Both the position numbers and the translations under genes were made by a program. Source: Oppiella nova (lineage: Eukaryota > Arthropoda > Arachnida > Sarcoptiformes > Oppiidae). From it: a DNA stretch of 30,441 nucleotides. This document shows, in pieces, positions 1 to 13,025 of this stretch. Below the pieces are notes generated by a model. The model was not told the DNA's origin. It saw only the letters and a list, made by a program, of their open reading frames with translations, and ran no database searches. The stretch's first letter is position 1. Each line of letters starts with the position of its first letter. The stretch covers positions 1 to 30,441 of the forward strand of contig CAJPVJ010000250.1 in NCBI GenBank assembly GCA_905397405.1, read 5' to 3'.

Positions 1-742
1 CGCAACACTTCCTATTTTAAACATAATTTACAACAAAAATAAAATATTATATCAAAAAAATAAATATAAATTCTGATGACTGACTGTTTGCTTGTATAAT
101 GTTTGGTAATGTATTACATAATCTGTTCGTACGGTTTGGTGATGAGTCGCTCTCAACGAGAAATGTTAAAAATAATTACATTTGAGAGCAAAAGAAAACC
201 TTATTTTCTTTGTGTACGAAAATGTTCCTCTCGTTTGGCGATAAACTCGGAGAAAATGTATTTTATTTTTAATAATTTTAAAGAAAATTATGAACAAAAT
301 AAGAAATAAGAAAACAATTTTCGAAACACGAAAAGACAAAACAAAACTTTATTATATAAAAAGGAAACTAAATATAATGTATTAAATATTATATAATAAT
401 TGATATACAATGCGATTGCAATGTATAGCAAACGGGATGTAATTTTGGTAAATTATATGAGAAATGTAAAAAAGTATTTTCTATAATATAATCATTTGCT
501 GCCAAACACCAATCAATTAGGAAATATATCGGAAATCCCGAAAACTTTTTAAAAACACAAAAATAACAAATGGGTGTCTAAAGGGTGTAGAAAAAAGTAA
601 AAATAATATTAAATAATTTTTTGAATTTCACTCTAAGAATAACATAAAAGCAATTATTTGTGTGAATTATAAAAAACAAAAAACATAATTCTCTCTCGAA
701 AATCACATTAATTGTGATTACATTAACTCTACTTTCAGACAT

Positions 743-746
<4 letters not shown>

Positions 747-782
<36 letters not shown>
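747..782. repeat. (AG)n microsatellite, 36 bp
   Basis: Uninterrupted AG dinucleotides. The reverse strand would read as a Ser-Leu run, so the open frame covering it is not evidence for a gene. Confidence 0.98.
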
Positions 783-784
<2 letters not shown>

Positions 785-980
785 ATACATACCTTAAGTT
801 TGCTTTTAATAGGAATTAATTTTTAAAACTTAGCATTTATCTAATTGTTTAAATTACACTTAATTGTCTATCGTAACCACCACTGATGATACATCCATGA
901 GATAACAGGGCATCAGTCATGTAATGATGAGTGGCATGGGATGTGACAGTCAAGTGGCGACGAGTGAGAGAAAACATAAA

Positions 981-1004
981 GAGAGAGAAAGAGAGAGAGA
1001 GAGA
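981..1004. repeat. Imperfect (GA)n tract, 24 bp
   Basis: GA repeats broken by one extra A run, followed by GAGACCGG. Confidence 0.9.
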
Positions 1005-2935
1005 CCGGAATCCATGTATGCAAGTATCATATGAGACAAACATAGAGTTCAGTATAATTTATATACTATTCAGATGTAGTGTATTATGTATTAGGAGTGC
1101 ATTTAAAGCCACAGGAAAAGAAATTACTGATAAAGAGATCTGTATTTTCGGGAAAAGCCATTAAAGCTTATAAAACATATTTTTGTTGTTTGCTGTGTGT
1201 GTCTCACAAAACACTTATTTTGAAACATTAGTACATTTTTTAGTTATTTTGATAACTACTTAAAGCGAGTATAAAAATATACCCCTCGGAGGAGGAATTT
1301 CTATGTGGATGTGTTTTCTTACGAAATTGTTTTTTAAATTTTCATATTTACATCCATTTCCTATCCACACACACTCGCACATCACATACATTTGATACAT
1401 ATCCTCATCCCGTTATGTGTTGTTATAATATAATTATTTTTGAAAAATTACAAATAAATTGAATCTCAAAGAAAAAGATTTTTGTATTGAATTTAATTAT
1501 GTTTTGTAATTATATTTTTGTTGCTTCGGTTTGTGAACGGATTAAATATCACCGAAACATCCATTAATACCATTAATACTCGCATTGATTATTCAGTAGC
1601 GAACTGATCCTCGAAATGTATAATAGATTTCAATTTTAATGATTGCTATAAATATTATTGGATTTGATTTTTCCTTATAATTAAAATACGATTTATTTTT
1701 TAACAGTAAATTATTTTCATTGGAAAGGCTGTGAAGACAGAAATAGCTTATATTTCATTATAAATGTTGAAGTCTTGGATGATATCTAAATATATATTTT
1801 TTGATGGATTAGTGTTCAAGAATTTGCAAAATATTTTTATTTTTTGTCTCAACACTAAAAACAATACTTAATAAATTGCGTTATTATGAGTACATTATTA
1901 TTATCAGAAGTTGAGTTATTATTAAGATATTTATTTTCAATGTATATAAAATATACCTCACATTTAGTGCATTTAATCCCAAATGCATATCTCATTTATT
2001 TATATAATTAATTGATAAAACAGTCTAATAGATTAGCAAAAGACATACCTTATAATAAGTCTAATAAAAAACTTATCAAACGTGACTTATGCTTAAGTTA
2101 TGTTGGATTTTAGTGCACAGTATCATAAAATCATTAAAATCAGTGCACTTTTAAGCTCAAAGTAAATGCACTTAAAAAGTAGAAAATAAGACAAATGTGG
2201 AAAACAGTTGTGTTTCTAATAAACAGGAGTTCACTAAAAGTTTAAAAATACAGATATACCACAGGAGGGTATACCGTTTTTTAAATTGTGAATTATTGAA
2301 ACACTTTTCCGAAATCTGTTGCTAACATCATATGAGATGTTGTCTTTCAAAATATAAATCTCTCTCTTAGGCATGAGTTAAGAAATTACTTGAAAATTGC
2401 TATTAAAACGTGTATTAATGTGGGAAAAAAGTTTTCAGGGAAACAGTATTAATACTGTATTATAAATACATTTTTAAGACAAAAATTTCAAATAAACTAA
2501 AATATACTTTAAATTTGTAGAGAATTTCACGCATTCTTTCCGGTTATGTCTTATGATAGCATTTATACAGCATTTGGATATCAATAATAATTAATGGGTT
2601 TTTATAAATACACTTTTGATTGAAATCCCTTTCCACTACTGGATAGGGGAGTGCTTCGATATATAAATGAACACAAATTTTAATTGACAGCCAGACAGAC
2701 AATAAAAAAAATTTTCTGGAAAAAGTTTACAAACTTTATTACTTTGTCTAAAACCTTATGCTTTGATTAAAAAAATATTTCCCTAAGAATGTCGACTACA
2801 TTGAAGTCAAATAACTTTTCTTATTTAACTTTCTATAGTCTACTAAAACCCCTATTTATCCCCACCATTGAACAGCACACATATACCATATGTTTTGGGT
2901 TATCCTATCATAAAATATGTGATTTGTGTGTCGGT

Positions 2936-3012
2936 GTACGGCATACCTGTGCGCGAAGGAGAGCGCCGGCAGATTGTGTCCCATAGAATGGGAGCGAGAG
3001 GTTTAGGGATCG
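2936..3012. other. GC-rich island, possible minus-strand exon end
   Basis: The minus strand reads an ATG (near 2985) followed by about 12 open codons to CACAG, then GTATGC at the plus-strand position 2942-2947, a good donor-like site. No homology is recognised, and the plus strand is also open across it, so this is only a candidate. Confidence 0.15.
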
Positions 3013-3293
3013 CACATACCTTTCGCAATAGTCATCAAAATTTAATTGTTTGCCTTACTATTGACTACATTTCCCCTCTCCTTATGTTTGCCATTTCATT
3101 CACTCCTAAAGTCTGTCTCAAAATGTTAACCATTCTTCACGACAACAAAATATTTTCAAAAACTATCATAAAATGACAGAATATATGACAGAAAAAAATC
3201 TGTTTCTAAGAATACATTATATAATACTGTATGGATATAAATAAACAAATAATAAGTGAACCACATTTTTCTTACTCTCTAGTCTATCACCAG

Positions 3294-3315
3294 TCTCTCT
3301 CTCTCTCTCTCTCTC
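3294..3315. repeat. (TC)n microsatellite, 22 bp
   Basis: Uninterrupted TC repeats after CCAG. Confidence 0.97.
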
Positions 3316-4137
3316 AGCTATTGATTAATGATTGCTCGGAAATGTACTCCGTTTGGGATGTCATGAATATCTGTTCCCTTTCCACTCTTTCTTTTTGTAC
3401 CAAAAAGTAAAATAAACTTTTATTGGGAGCGAAATGTCTAAACTTTTTCTCCTCTGACATCTTTCGCATAAATTTCATATTTAGTGCGCTTTTTAACGAC
3501 TGAATTAAAATACTTATCAATTTTGATTAGCTCTTAAGCGCTGGATATGTTAGCCAAAAAAACATCTATACATACCATCTCATATATAAGTGCAAAAATA
3601 TTTTCGATAGGAAATGCAATAAAAAATATCTATATTTAAATTATAAAGCGATTGAAACAACAGGCAATACACGGAGTGCCAAAAGTTCAATCAAAGAAAA
3701 CAACATTTTTGTTCATTTCTATGATAGATATCTATGCGTTGAATATATTTGTATATTGAGTGTTAGAGACGACTACGAAAATACACATTAAAATCAGATA
3801 AATATGTAAAGGAATGACATTTACAGCACCGGTATTAGGCGATGAATACATAGATTGAATTTCTCTCAAAGATTTATTTCTACTCTTGACTTCACTATTA
3901 TATTCTGTGGACAGGGATTACAGAAAAAATAAAAAAAACAACAACTCATTGAATACTAATGTATGGCATATAAAAAAGTTATCAACAATTTTATGACAGC
4001 TTTCATTGTTTCTGCATTTGATTTGTTTCGCTCTATATTTATAAAAGCCTTTCAAATCTCATAGAAAAGTACTAAATCACAAAAATATGTGTATTTCGGA
4101 TGTTTTACACAAGAATATTAAATTTCTAACACAGAGA

Positions 4138-4157
4138 GGGGGATGGGAGGGAAAGGG
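4138..4157 (+). other. Canonical G-quadruplex motif
   Basis: Four G-runs of three or more separated by AT, A and AAA (GGGGG-AT-GGG-A-GGG-AAA-GGG). This meets the usual G3+ with loops of 1-7 rule. It is conspicuous in such AT-rich DNA; function unknown. Confidence 0.75.
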
Positions 4158-4643
4158 ATGGCAACAAAGTTTATTCCCATAAAATATAACTGCTATAAAA
4201 CTTATACACACAGTATATACGATATTCATGAGGCTTTTAATTCCTATCAAAATCTGACAAATCCTTAATCTATTTAAACGTTTTTTAATGGTTTAGCGAA
4301 AATTAAGGCGATTTGAGGTAAACTTTTATTTTACCAGCAAAAAAGGGGGTATTAGTGTTTTACCCGGTGTATTATTTTGTATCATAATATTGCAAATCTC
4401 AAACTCATTCTCCGAAAAAACGTGTAATGTTTTAAAAACCTGTTTTGACCTAAAAATACATTTGTTTATTCGTATCATAAAAATTTATAATTCAATAAAA
4501 ACGCTCAAAATAATGGCATTTGAAACACAGAAAAAGTTTTATTTATTAGATTATATTTAATTTATAAAACAAACTAGAGTAGAGTGCACTGAATATAATG
4601 CTATATTAAACATGATATAAAAAATATTAATCTCATTTATAAT

Positions 4644-5205
4644 GTGGTAATAATTCATACGAAATATTGTTTTGTTTTTATTTCACTTAGCCGTAAATTA
4701 TTCAATAGTATAATCAAAATAAAAGTATACTTTTTAGATTTATATTTGCGATTGAGAGCGAAACTACAATAAATTTTACTATAGTTTTATTTTTTCAATC
4801 AATAATTACTACTATATAAGAGAAATCCTTATAAATCCTTAAATGTATGCAAAAGTCAATACAAACTCCTTTTGACTAATTAGAGATTAATTCATTATAT
4901 TTATATCTATTATTAATATCTCATGTTTTTGCTATATTTCAAACTCACATCGCCTTTAATCAAAAGCGCATACATTTTATAATTACAGTTAAGCAGTAAA
5001 ACAATAATTTATAAAATAATAATAAGTTTTAAATACACATAAATTGTTATGTTGTATACGGTATACGATATTATGAAAGCAATTATGATTTATTGCACTT
5101 TAATGTTAATTGTAATCATAATAATTTCTAAATTTAGACTCTGATAAATAAATCTGCGAGCATTAAATGCATATTTAAATATCATAATTACAATCGATTT
5201 ATATC
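4644..5205. repeat. Tandem duplication, copy 1 (unit about 562 bp)
   Basis: The segment starting GTGGTAATAATTC and ending TCGATTTATATC recurs immediately downstream with a period of 563 bp. I counted about eight substitutions and one 2-bp length difference between the copies, roughly 98.5% identity. No open frame, terminal repeats or target-site duplication is evident, so this is a local duplication and not a recognisable transposon. Confidence 0.95.
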
Positions 5206-5206
5206 A

Positions 5207-5766
5207 GTGGTAATAATTCATACGAAATATTGTTTTGTTTTTATTTCACTTAGCCGTAAATTATTCAATAGTATAATCAAAATAAAAGTATACTTTTTAG
5301 ATTTATATTTGCGATTGAGAGCGAAACTACAATCAATTTTACTATAGTTTTATTTTTTCAATCAATAATTACTACCATAAGAGAAATCCTTATAAATCCT
5401 TAAATGTACGCAAAAGTCAATACAGACTCCTTTTGACTAATTAGAGATTAATTCATTATATTTATATCTATTATTAATATCTCATGTTTTTGCTATATTT
5501 CAAACTCGCATCGCCTTTAATCAAAAGCGCATACATTTTATAATTACAGTTAAGCAGTAAAACAATAATTTATAAAATAATAATAAGTTTTAAATACACA
5601 TAAATTGTTATGTTGTATACTATATACGATATTATGAACGCAATTATGATTTATTGCACTTTAATGTTAATTGTAATCATAATAATTTCTAAATTTAGAC
5701 TCTGATAAATAAATCTGCGAGCATTAAATGCATATTTAAATATCATAATTACAATCGATTTATATC
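5207..5766. repeat. Tandem duplication, copy 2
   Basis: Second copy of the 4644-5205 segment, 560 bp, separated by a single base. Differences from copy 1 are scattered single substitutions plus a 2-bp shortening near 5372-5378. TCTCAT occurs just before copy 1 and at the end of copy 2, a possible short homology at the breakpoint. Confidence 0.95.
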
Positions 5767-5967
5767 TCATCTGAAAAATATTAGTTCATTATATGCCATG
5801 AAAAGCAAAATACAAAAGTTCGCTATTAATGTTTGATACACTTTTTCTAAACGCATAAAACTTCATATTTTATGTTCATTTATAACAATTCAATGATTCA
5901 TCAAAATACAGATTTAATTACACTTTTACATTAAAAATTACATAAAAATTATATATTAATTATTCAG

Positions 5968-5989
5968 TCTCTCTCTCTCTCTCTCTCTC
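5968..5989. repeat. (TC)n microsatellite, 22 bp
   Basis: Uninterrupted TC repeats about 200 bp after the tandem duplication. Confidence 0.97.
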
Positions 5990-6373
5990 CCCAATATATC
6001 CATCAAAATCTGAATTTAATGCTAATTAGTTCCCAAAGAGTTACAAATATGATTTTCATTGACTAAAAAAGGGTTAATTTCGATGAAAATTCAATTCAAA
6101 TTAATTGCATCTATTGTTTGATGAGTTTATTTTAAACAAAACTAATTAACCAAACAATAAATGAGACACATCTAGGGGTGGGTGAGAGGCCAGGGATACA
6201 AAATAATACAATTTATGAATGATTGCTATCGCTTTCCGCTTTTATCTCATTAATTGAATAAAACTATAAATTATACGAAAAATATGTTTTGCAAACATAC
6301 GATAACAACAATAATAATAAAACAATTATTTTCTTATCTAGACATTAATGGGAATTGAAAAAACTATTCATAT

Positions 6374-6376
<3 letters not shown>

Positions 6377-6406
<30 letters not shown>
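6377..6406. repeat. (TC)n microsatellite, 30 bp
   Basis: Uninterrupted TC repeats in otherwise AT-rich DNA. Confidence 0.97.
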
Positions 6407-6408
<2 letters not shown>

Positions 6409-6788
6409 ATAAAACAATTAAATAAATTAAGTAAAATAAGGTATGAATACTTTTATTCTCTATGCGTTCATACGGTATGATTTCATTTAGATTAATGCCA
6501 CACAAGACATCCCACACTTGAAAACATGGATATATTTTTTGTAATTAAAAAAATCAAATAAAAATCTCTCAATATTTCTGGTGTTTCTCGTGGATATTCA
6601 ACACACAATTACTATACCTTTCGTACTCTAATTGATGGCCTTAAATGTCGTTTTACAGTAGGAGTGAGTTTTGGTGGTGGGCTCTATCACTCTGAGCTCC
6701 CATTCCCCATCCAAAACCCCATTCAGAAACCCTTTCGATTAAAGCCAAAAGAGTGTCTGAAAATCGCAGAGAAATCTACAACTTTTTC

Positions 6789-6812
6789 TTGTTATTTATG
6801 TGTAAATAACAA
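6789..6812. repeat. Perfect hairpin, 10-bp stem, 4-nt loop
   Basis: TTGTTATTTA at 6789-6798 and TAAATAACAA at 6803-6812 are exact complements around TGTG. The stem is AT-rich, so chance or weak structure is possible. Confidence 0.7.
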
Positions 6813-7688
6813 AAAACTCGACAAAAATATTTAAATGCATTTTGAATATTGAGGACAAACAGCAAAAAACTCTCACAAAGTATTTGAATATATGATTTCA
6901 AGTCTTTTATGGATTTGAGATCTATTTCACCGAAAACGAGTTAAATTACTGATGAAATTGAAGGAAACAGTATTTCAAACACACATTTTAAGCACTAATT
7001 ATGTGTCAATCGTATGGGAAAACTGTGCTTTCTCACTTGTAATCCTATCTATTAATGTATAATTGGTTTTCAAATCTAATGCAAAAACTTTGTGTTTAAT
7101 CCCAGTGTTAAAATACCGGTGCTTTCACTACATACACAATATACTGGCATAAGAATTGGCAACAGATCTTTGTGGGTCACAAACCATCCCACATAAACAT
7201 TATCACAAAAAACACTACCAGTGCCTGTCATACCAGTCCCAATCCTTAAATATAACACACAGTTTACTCACATTTATAATAAAGTTATTTTCATTTCATT
7301 TCATTCATATCTACTCTGGAATTGAATCGTTTTATTCATAAGTTTTATTTTGGTTTCTCGAGAATAATAGACTATTTTTATCTTCGATAATATTTTGCAA
7401 ACATTTTATTAATTTTACGTTTAATATTAATATAAATGTTGTGGAAATTAACGTCTGATTTATGTTGTATTTAATGCATAGTAAGAGAAGTCTAATTAAA
7501 AATTAAACACAACTTTCCAAAAAAGCACTCCAAGTGTTTATACAGTACTCCAATGCAAATAAAAGCGAAAAAATCTAATTTGTTTGCATTTGAATTACTT
7601 ATAAATCATTTGCCAAAAAACGGTTTTGTTTTGTTGTTTCTCAGAGAATAAGTATTAAAAGATTAGTTACGATAAGACATAAAACATT

Positions 7689-7689
<1 letters not shown>

Positions 7690-7729
<40 letters not shown>
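7690..7729. repeat. (AG)n microsatellite, 40 bp
   Basis: One of the two longest arrays in the window (the CT array at 9323-9363 is of equal length), without interruptions. Confidence 0.98.
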
Positions 7730-7731
<2 letters not shown>

Positions 7732-9196
7732 TGGAGTAATAAGTAATAAGTTATAGTGACTTAATGTATGAATACGAATGAAATAATAATGTATTTTGTA
7801 ATTAAAAACTAAACTCCGAGTAAATAAAAAACTTTTACTCTTTGAAAAAAGTATAATTTTTTTAACGAATCGTCTGAAAAATGGTTGAAAATCTGTATTC
7901 AATGCCAACTGAAGTCATCGGTGTATATAAAAATCAAAAACAAAAAACCTTGCTATTAATTTAATATAATTCGCTTTTAAAAAATGCAATAATTTTTATA
8001 CAGAACTGACAATAAAAACAAGAGAAAAATACATAAATAAATAAAAAAGTTTATGTTTTATAACCGAAAACTTTAATTAAAAATCAGTACAGAAAAGGAT
8101 TTTCGGTTATAATGACAGCCAAACGAAAGTTTGTTTGAAAATTCAAACACAAAAATAATATCACATTTTAAGGACAGGTTTTTTAAGGATAACTTCATAT
8201 GAAAACTGCTTTTCGCGAGAAATTTATATCTGATTTGTAATTCCTATTAAAACCGTAAGGTTTTGTTGATTTTTTAGATAACCTTTCAATAAAATAAAAA
8301 TAATTGTTTGACTCGACACAAACTCATTCACTATATTAGTCCTTAAATCATGAATTAAAAAGTATTTTCCACTAAAAAAATTGACACAAAAATAATATAG
8401 CAATGAATTGATGATAAATCTGAAAGCAAGCGAATGTAAGCGCAAAAGAATTAATAAAAATTAATTTTAAAAATTAAATATTTCTTTAATTGACTTTTGA
8501 TTTGGAAAAACTTAAAAACCTTTCAAACATTGCGATAATAATGAAAATTGCGGTGAAAATATCAACACATTATCCAATAGTAAAGTAATAGATAAGGCAT
8601 CGGGAGTTAATGTGTTGGAAATGACACATCGATTTTAATTAACTTTCAAAATATACTTTGATATTTAGCTCAGAAATAAGTTGCCATTCAGTGGTTATGT
8701 GTATAAATAATTCAAACGATAAACATATAGCTAATTAAGTATAAAAATTGAATGAGAAATAATTGACAGAAACTTTTCGCACTTTATTTTTCGCTCCCAA
8801 AATGAGGCACTAATTTAATGACTACTTTCAACGATGGGGACTATTAGCCAAAAAACTACTAAATACTTTGGGAACGATGGGAAAATATTTGAGGATTCCC
8901 TTTATTACGATTATTAATAAGCAAATATTATGGACACATGAATGTAATGCAAGAATTATTGTCATAGTATTTATGTGTCGATGAAAACTCATTGGGCTTA
9001 TGGAGTGCAATGCAAAACACAAAACACTTGTTCGTAAAGTCATTACTGAAGGCATCGAAATGCACACAAAAGGTGCACAAATATTCCGGCCTAAGGGCTG
9101 GTGGCACAGGACATCCTATTAGTTAAGGCCAAATACATCGGTGCTCTGTGTGTGTGAGTGAGTGAGCATAGAGTGCTTCTGCCCAGTCTTTTAGCC

Positions 9197-9198
<2 letters not shown>

Positions 9199-9231
<33 letters not shown>
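9199..9231. repeat. (GA)n microsatellite, 33 bp
   Basis: A GA array that faces a complementary CT array at 9323-9363, 91 bp away. Confidence 0.98.
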
Positions 9232-9233
<2 letters not shown>

Positions 9234-9321
9234 TCGAGCTAAAAGTTAAGACTTGAATTAAGTAGAGAGAGAAAGGTAGTGCTGATATGTGCTGATGAGC
9301 TGTAAACTTCATAGTCCCGGT

Positions 9322-9322
<1 letters not shown>

Positions 9323-9363
<41 letters not shown>
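9323..9363. repeat. (CT)n microsatellite, 41 bp
   Basis: A CT array preceded by CCCGGTG. Together with 9199-9231 it could form a GA/CT stem in single-stranded DNA or RNA. Confidence 0.98.
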
Positions 9364-9367
<4 letters not shown>

Positions 9368-9401
9368 GCCCATAACCTGATCTAAATGAGGAACACCATG
9401 A

Positions 9402-9473
9402 TTAGCGAGAGTGCGGGCCCCGGGACCCCAAGCGAGAAAAGTGACGCTTACTGGAGGGCTGAGGGTAGCCTTT
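9402..9473. other. GC-rich island beside paired GA/CT arrays
   Basis: About 70 bp of very GC-rich sequence, including GGGCCCCGGGACCCC at 9415-9429 and a small GGCT...AGCC hairpin at 9460-9473. The minus strand has a short open frame (about 40 codons with no known domain). It is not a tRNA or a recognisable transposon piece. Confidence 0.4.
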
Positions 9474-12118
9474 AAAAAAAGCTAAAATAAAAAACTTTTG
9501 CGAAATGATTTATATTTGATTATTAGCTGAAAACATACTTAAAATATTTTTGGTTTACTTTCTCTCAAATTACTAAATGAATGGTTTTCAGCGTAAATAT
9601 AATATTAATAAATGTTTGGCTGGCGTTGAGAGCCCTACCGACAAAATCCCACCTAATCTACGCATTTATATTGAATAGACTGAAGCACTAAATACTGACT
9701 GTCTGTACGCTTGAGACACGACCAGAAATTAGCGATAATTCTTTTGGTCGGTGTTCACAACAAAAATGAATTTTGTTTTCAACACAAAAAAAAATATTTG
9801 AAAAAAGAAAAATTCTCTTAACTTTTATCGACACATAAAAATGGATTTCTATTATGCATTGCATTGGAGTAGTATTGACTGCTATTACACCATAGTTTGG
9901 GGCGAAATATCACTACAAATGGATAACTAATGTCTTCAATAGGTTTTTATAATTGACTTTTTTTTGGGATAAAAGAAATATTTAAAAATTTCATTACATT
10001 AGTGGCGAAAGAATGCAAATACGAAAATGTCTTTTAAATAATGCATTAAATAATGTCAAAGTTGTTAAACACATAAATATTTCGCTTAAATGCCATTTAT
10101 TGCACTACACATAAACGGCAATACAATTGTGTTAATAGACATTAGCAAAATTGTTTTTGACTTAATGTTTGATTTAATAATACAGTAAATAAAGTATTTT
10201 TATATAACACTATATTTTTTTATAAACAATTAATTTATTAATAAAACATTGAACTTGTCTCTTTACCTAACTCTTTATTATACGGTAGAGAAAACGCATT
10301 AACATTAATTGAATCGGGATTTCTGTGTTTTGTGTGCTAATTGTTTTTATGTATTTTTGCTAAATAGTATAAAACAAATGTTCAATTTATGGTAAATATT
10401 AAATTGCTTTTAATCTATTAATAAATTGTATATTTAACGGGAAAACAGAAATACCCTCTCGTTTTTGGTGAAGCAACAGGATATGTATGCAAAAGGGGGT
10501 GAACATGAAAACCCAGTTATTTACGATACCATTCCTATCATACAGTATATGTTTTAAACTAATCTAAATATTTTAAGACTAATTAAAAATTAGAAAAATA
10601 ATTTAAATACAATAGATATGAATATTATCTTTTTTTGTTCAAAATTATGAGACCCTTATTATTACGTCAAAGTAGAATATATTGATTACAATAGTAAAAG
10701 TTTGCGATAAAGTCAACCGTACAGCACCTATCAATTAGTACTTTATATGGTGTTATACCGTATTTGACATTGTTTTCATAGGTATATCGCACTGGGAGTT
10801 ATTGGGTCAACCCATCTCTCGCATACATCGTTATGTGTAATCTCGATGTGTGAGCCGGTTATGTTCAACTCAATTATATGTTAATTTATTGTTTGATTAT
10901 ATTTCCTATTATTTTGATGTTAATATTTATTAATATTTCTCTACCTAACAAAACCTGTGCCCCACAAAAAAATATCTACAAATATATGATTTCATTCATA
11001 GGCGTGAATAGCAAACACACAAAGTATACGAAAAAGTATAATAAGAAAAAGAAAACTTTGTTAATAAATGAACAAAAAAAATATACAAAAATACACTTTT
11101 ATTTTGGAGATATTAGATAAAAATAAAACTCCATTTAATCGTATGTGGAAATCATAATCTAATTTTCCGTATATGTTAGCAACAACGTCTAAGGGATAGG
11201 GTATTATATTTTATTACCAAATTTTCTACTAATAAATAAAAAGCAATTTTTGGGTCAATTTGTGTTTGAGTGTATTAATTATCACATTTGTTACGGTTTT
11301 CTACTGTTTGTTTCGTACGGAACGCCAGTATTTTCTCAAACATTATATTAATACTAATATTTTTAATTAAAATTGTGAACTAAAAAAAGGAGTTATAATT
11401 TATTTCGATTGCTGAACACAAGTGAATGTTAAATTAATTTAAAAATACATAAATTATTGATATTAATAATAAAGGCGCTCATTAACTGCCGGTGAATAAC
11501 ATATATCGTGTAATACATTATTAACGAGAAATAATGTAATTAGTATAATATCTGGCATTTAAGGGGAACAACACACCGCCACAAAACTCGTGGAAAGGCT
11601 TATACGGCATAATAATATATAGAATATTAATTTGTGTGAAGTTTTTTTTGGGCAAAATTGAAAACATAAATTTGAAATTCAAATGCAATATTTGTTACAT
11701 TGTATATTAATAATAAATAAAATAGCATCTACCTGTGCGCCATGCATACAGGTGCGAACGCACAATTATCTAATTCCCAAATCTAAGACTCATGTGTGCA
11801 GTAATTCGTTGAGAAGTTTTTCAATAATAATCTGCTTATTAATAAGACATATGAAATCGATTAGAAAAGTAACTTTTTTTTAATTATCATTATTTTTAAA
11901 TATATATTGTGTATAATAATATTTACGACCGATTCTTGTGTTCAAAGAGCTTATCAGATGAATGAAGTGAATATATAAATGAAAAATAAGTTTTGTAATC
12001 AATTTATTCATGAAAAAAAGTAAAATAAATAAGTTTTTTCAGATACTGTAATATACATGAAAGTAATCGATGAAAAGGATTGATAGCTGCAGTGCCTAAC
12101 GTAATATAAAACACTTTT

Positions 12119-12157
12119 AATGTGTTTTGAATTAAATAAACAAAAGTAAAACACATT
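12119..12157. repeat. Perfect inverted repeat, 10-bp arms, 19-nt loop
   Basis: AATGTGTTTT at 12119-12128 pairs exactly with AAAACACATT at 12148-12157. No gene lies nearby. Confidence 0.65.
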
Positions 12158-12616
12158 ATTTTATAATGTTATTATACAATAAGACTTATGATTTATATTC
12201 AAACAAATTATTATTCATTTTCGTATGCATTTTGTTTTTATTTCCTAATTTTAAATTCAAATATTCAATAATCTATTAAACAATTTGAATGTATATTAAT
12301 GTTGAACACAATCTGATCGTAGAGACAGTTATCTTGAATATTATGAATGATATGTTTTAATGAATAATTTGATTGCATATTAGGACCCCTAATGAGACAA
12401 CAAAAACACAAACTTTTTATTGTTTTTTCTGCACATTCTTTCGTATGATTAATAATTTTGTGACTCTTTTGCACTTAAATAAACAAATATAATAAATATT
12501 TCAAGGAATCAGACATGAGATCACTTCCCAATAGAAATCAGTCTCCATATGAGATATAAATAGTATCTCAAACGTCAGTATCAATTTGAAAACCACTCAC
12601 TCGTGAGGTTGTTATT

Positions 12617-12620
<4 letters not shown>

Positions 12621-12656
<36 letters not shown>
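12621..12656. repeat. (TC)n microsatellite, 36 bp
   Basis: Uninterrupted TC repeats. The reverse-strand frame reads Arg-Glu repeats only. Confidence 0.98.
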
Positions 12657-12658
<2 letters not shown>

Positions 12659-13016
12659 AACACTTATCGTTATAGTTATGGATATAAATATAATAACCCA
12701 AAATATATGGACAGAGTCTCCTAGTCTATGCATTAAGTACATGATATTTATGGCATAAATATTAACCACCAGTTCTTGCATTTGATTGTTGTTGTGGTCG
12801 ATAAACAAAATGCAAAATTAATCACTGAATCTAATGGCAAAGTGTTTGCCCTCTCTCTTGGGTGTGAGTGTCTCATACATGCACTCGGTATCAAGTTATA
12901 CAGTTCCCTTCATTAACAATGCATAGTCACTAATATTTGTGTCTTGATCGATGATCGGACTATACAAATAATTGTTTTACTTAATAAAACATTAATGTAT
13001 TTAAATAAAATAAACC

Positions 13017-13025
13017 CTCTCTCTC

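Larger units (their letters stand above)
1..4137. other. Non-coding AT-rich stretch
   Basis: It holds three GA/CT arrays and one GC island (2936-3012). Open frames at 103-309 and 2868-3176 are of lengths expected by chance at this composition and show no known domain. A TATAAAA-like string near 1271 has no supporting gene downstream. Confidence 0.7.
5767..9080. other. Non-coding AT-rich stretch
   Basis: Apart from the listed arrays and hairpin it contains a more GC-rich patch at 6655-6735. That patch lies within a roughly 80-codon open frame ending at 6834, without a recognisable domain. A second patch at 7105-7245 is rich in TACYGGTGC/ACCAGTGC-like strings. Nothing here is assignable to a gene. 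Confidence 0.65.

Noticed and set aside
578-790. Open frames with Ser-Leu or Arg-Glu runs (also at 7663, 9091, 12581, 19078, 19924, 20792, 23127 and 23341)
   Set aside because: They are produced by translating GA/CT microsatellites, which lack stop codons in every frame. The flanking residues show no domain.
2868-3176. 102-codon frame considered as a gene
   Set aside because: At this base composition a frame of this length is expected about once in such a window when non-ATG starts are allowed. No domain is recognised.
4644-5766. Tandem repeat considered as a transposon or CRISPR-like array
   Set aside because: Only two long copies, no spacers, no terminal inverted repeats, no target-site duplication and no transposase frame.
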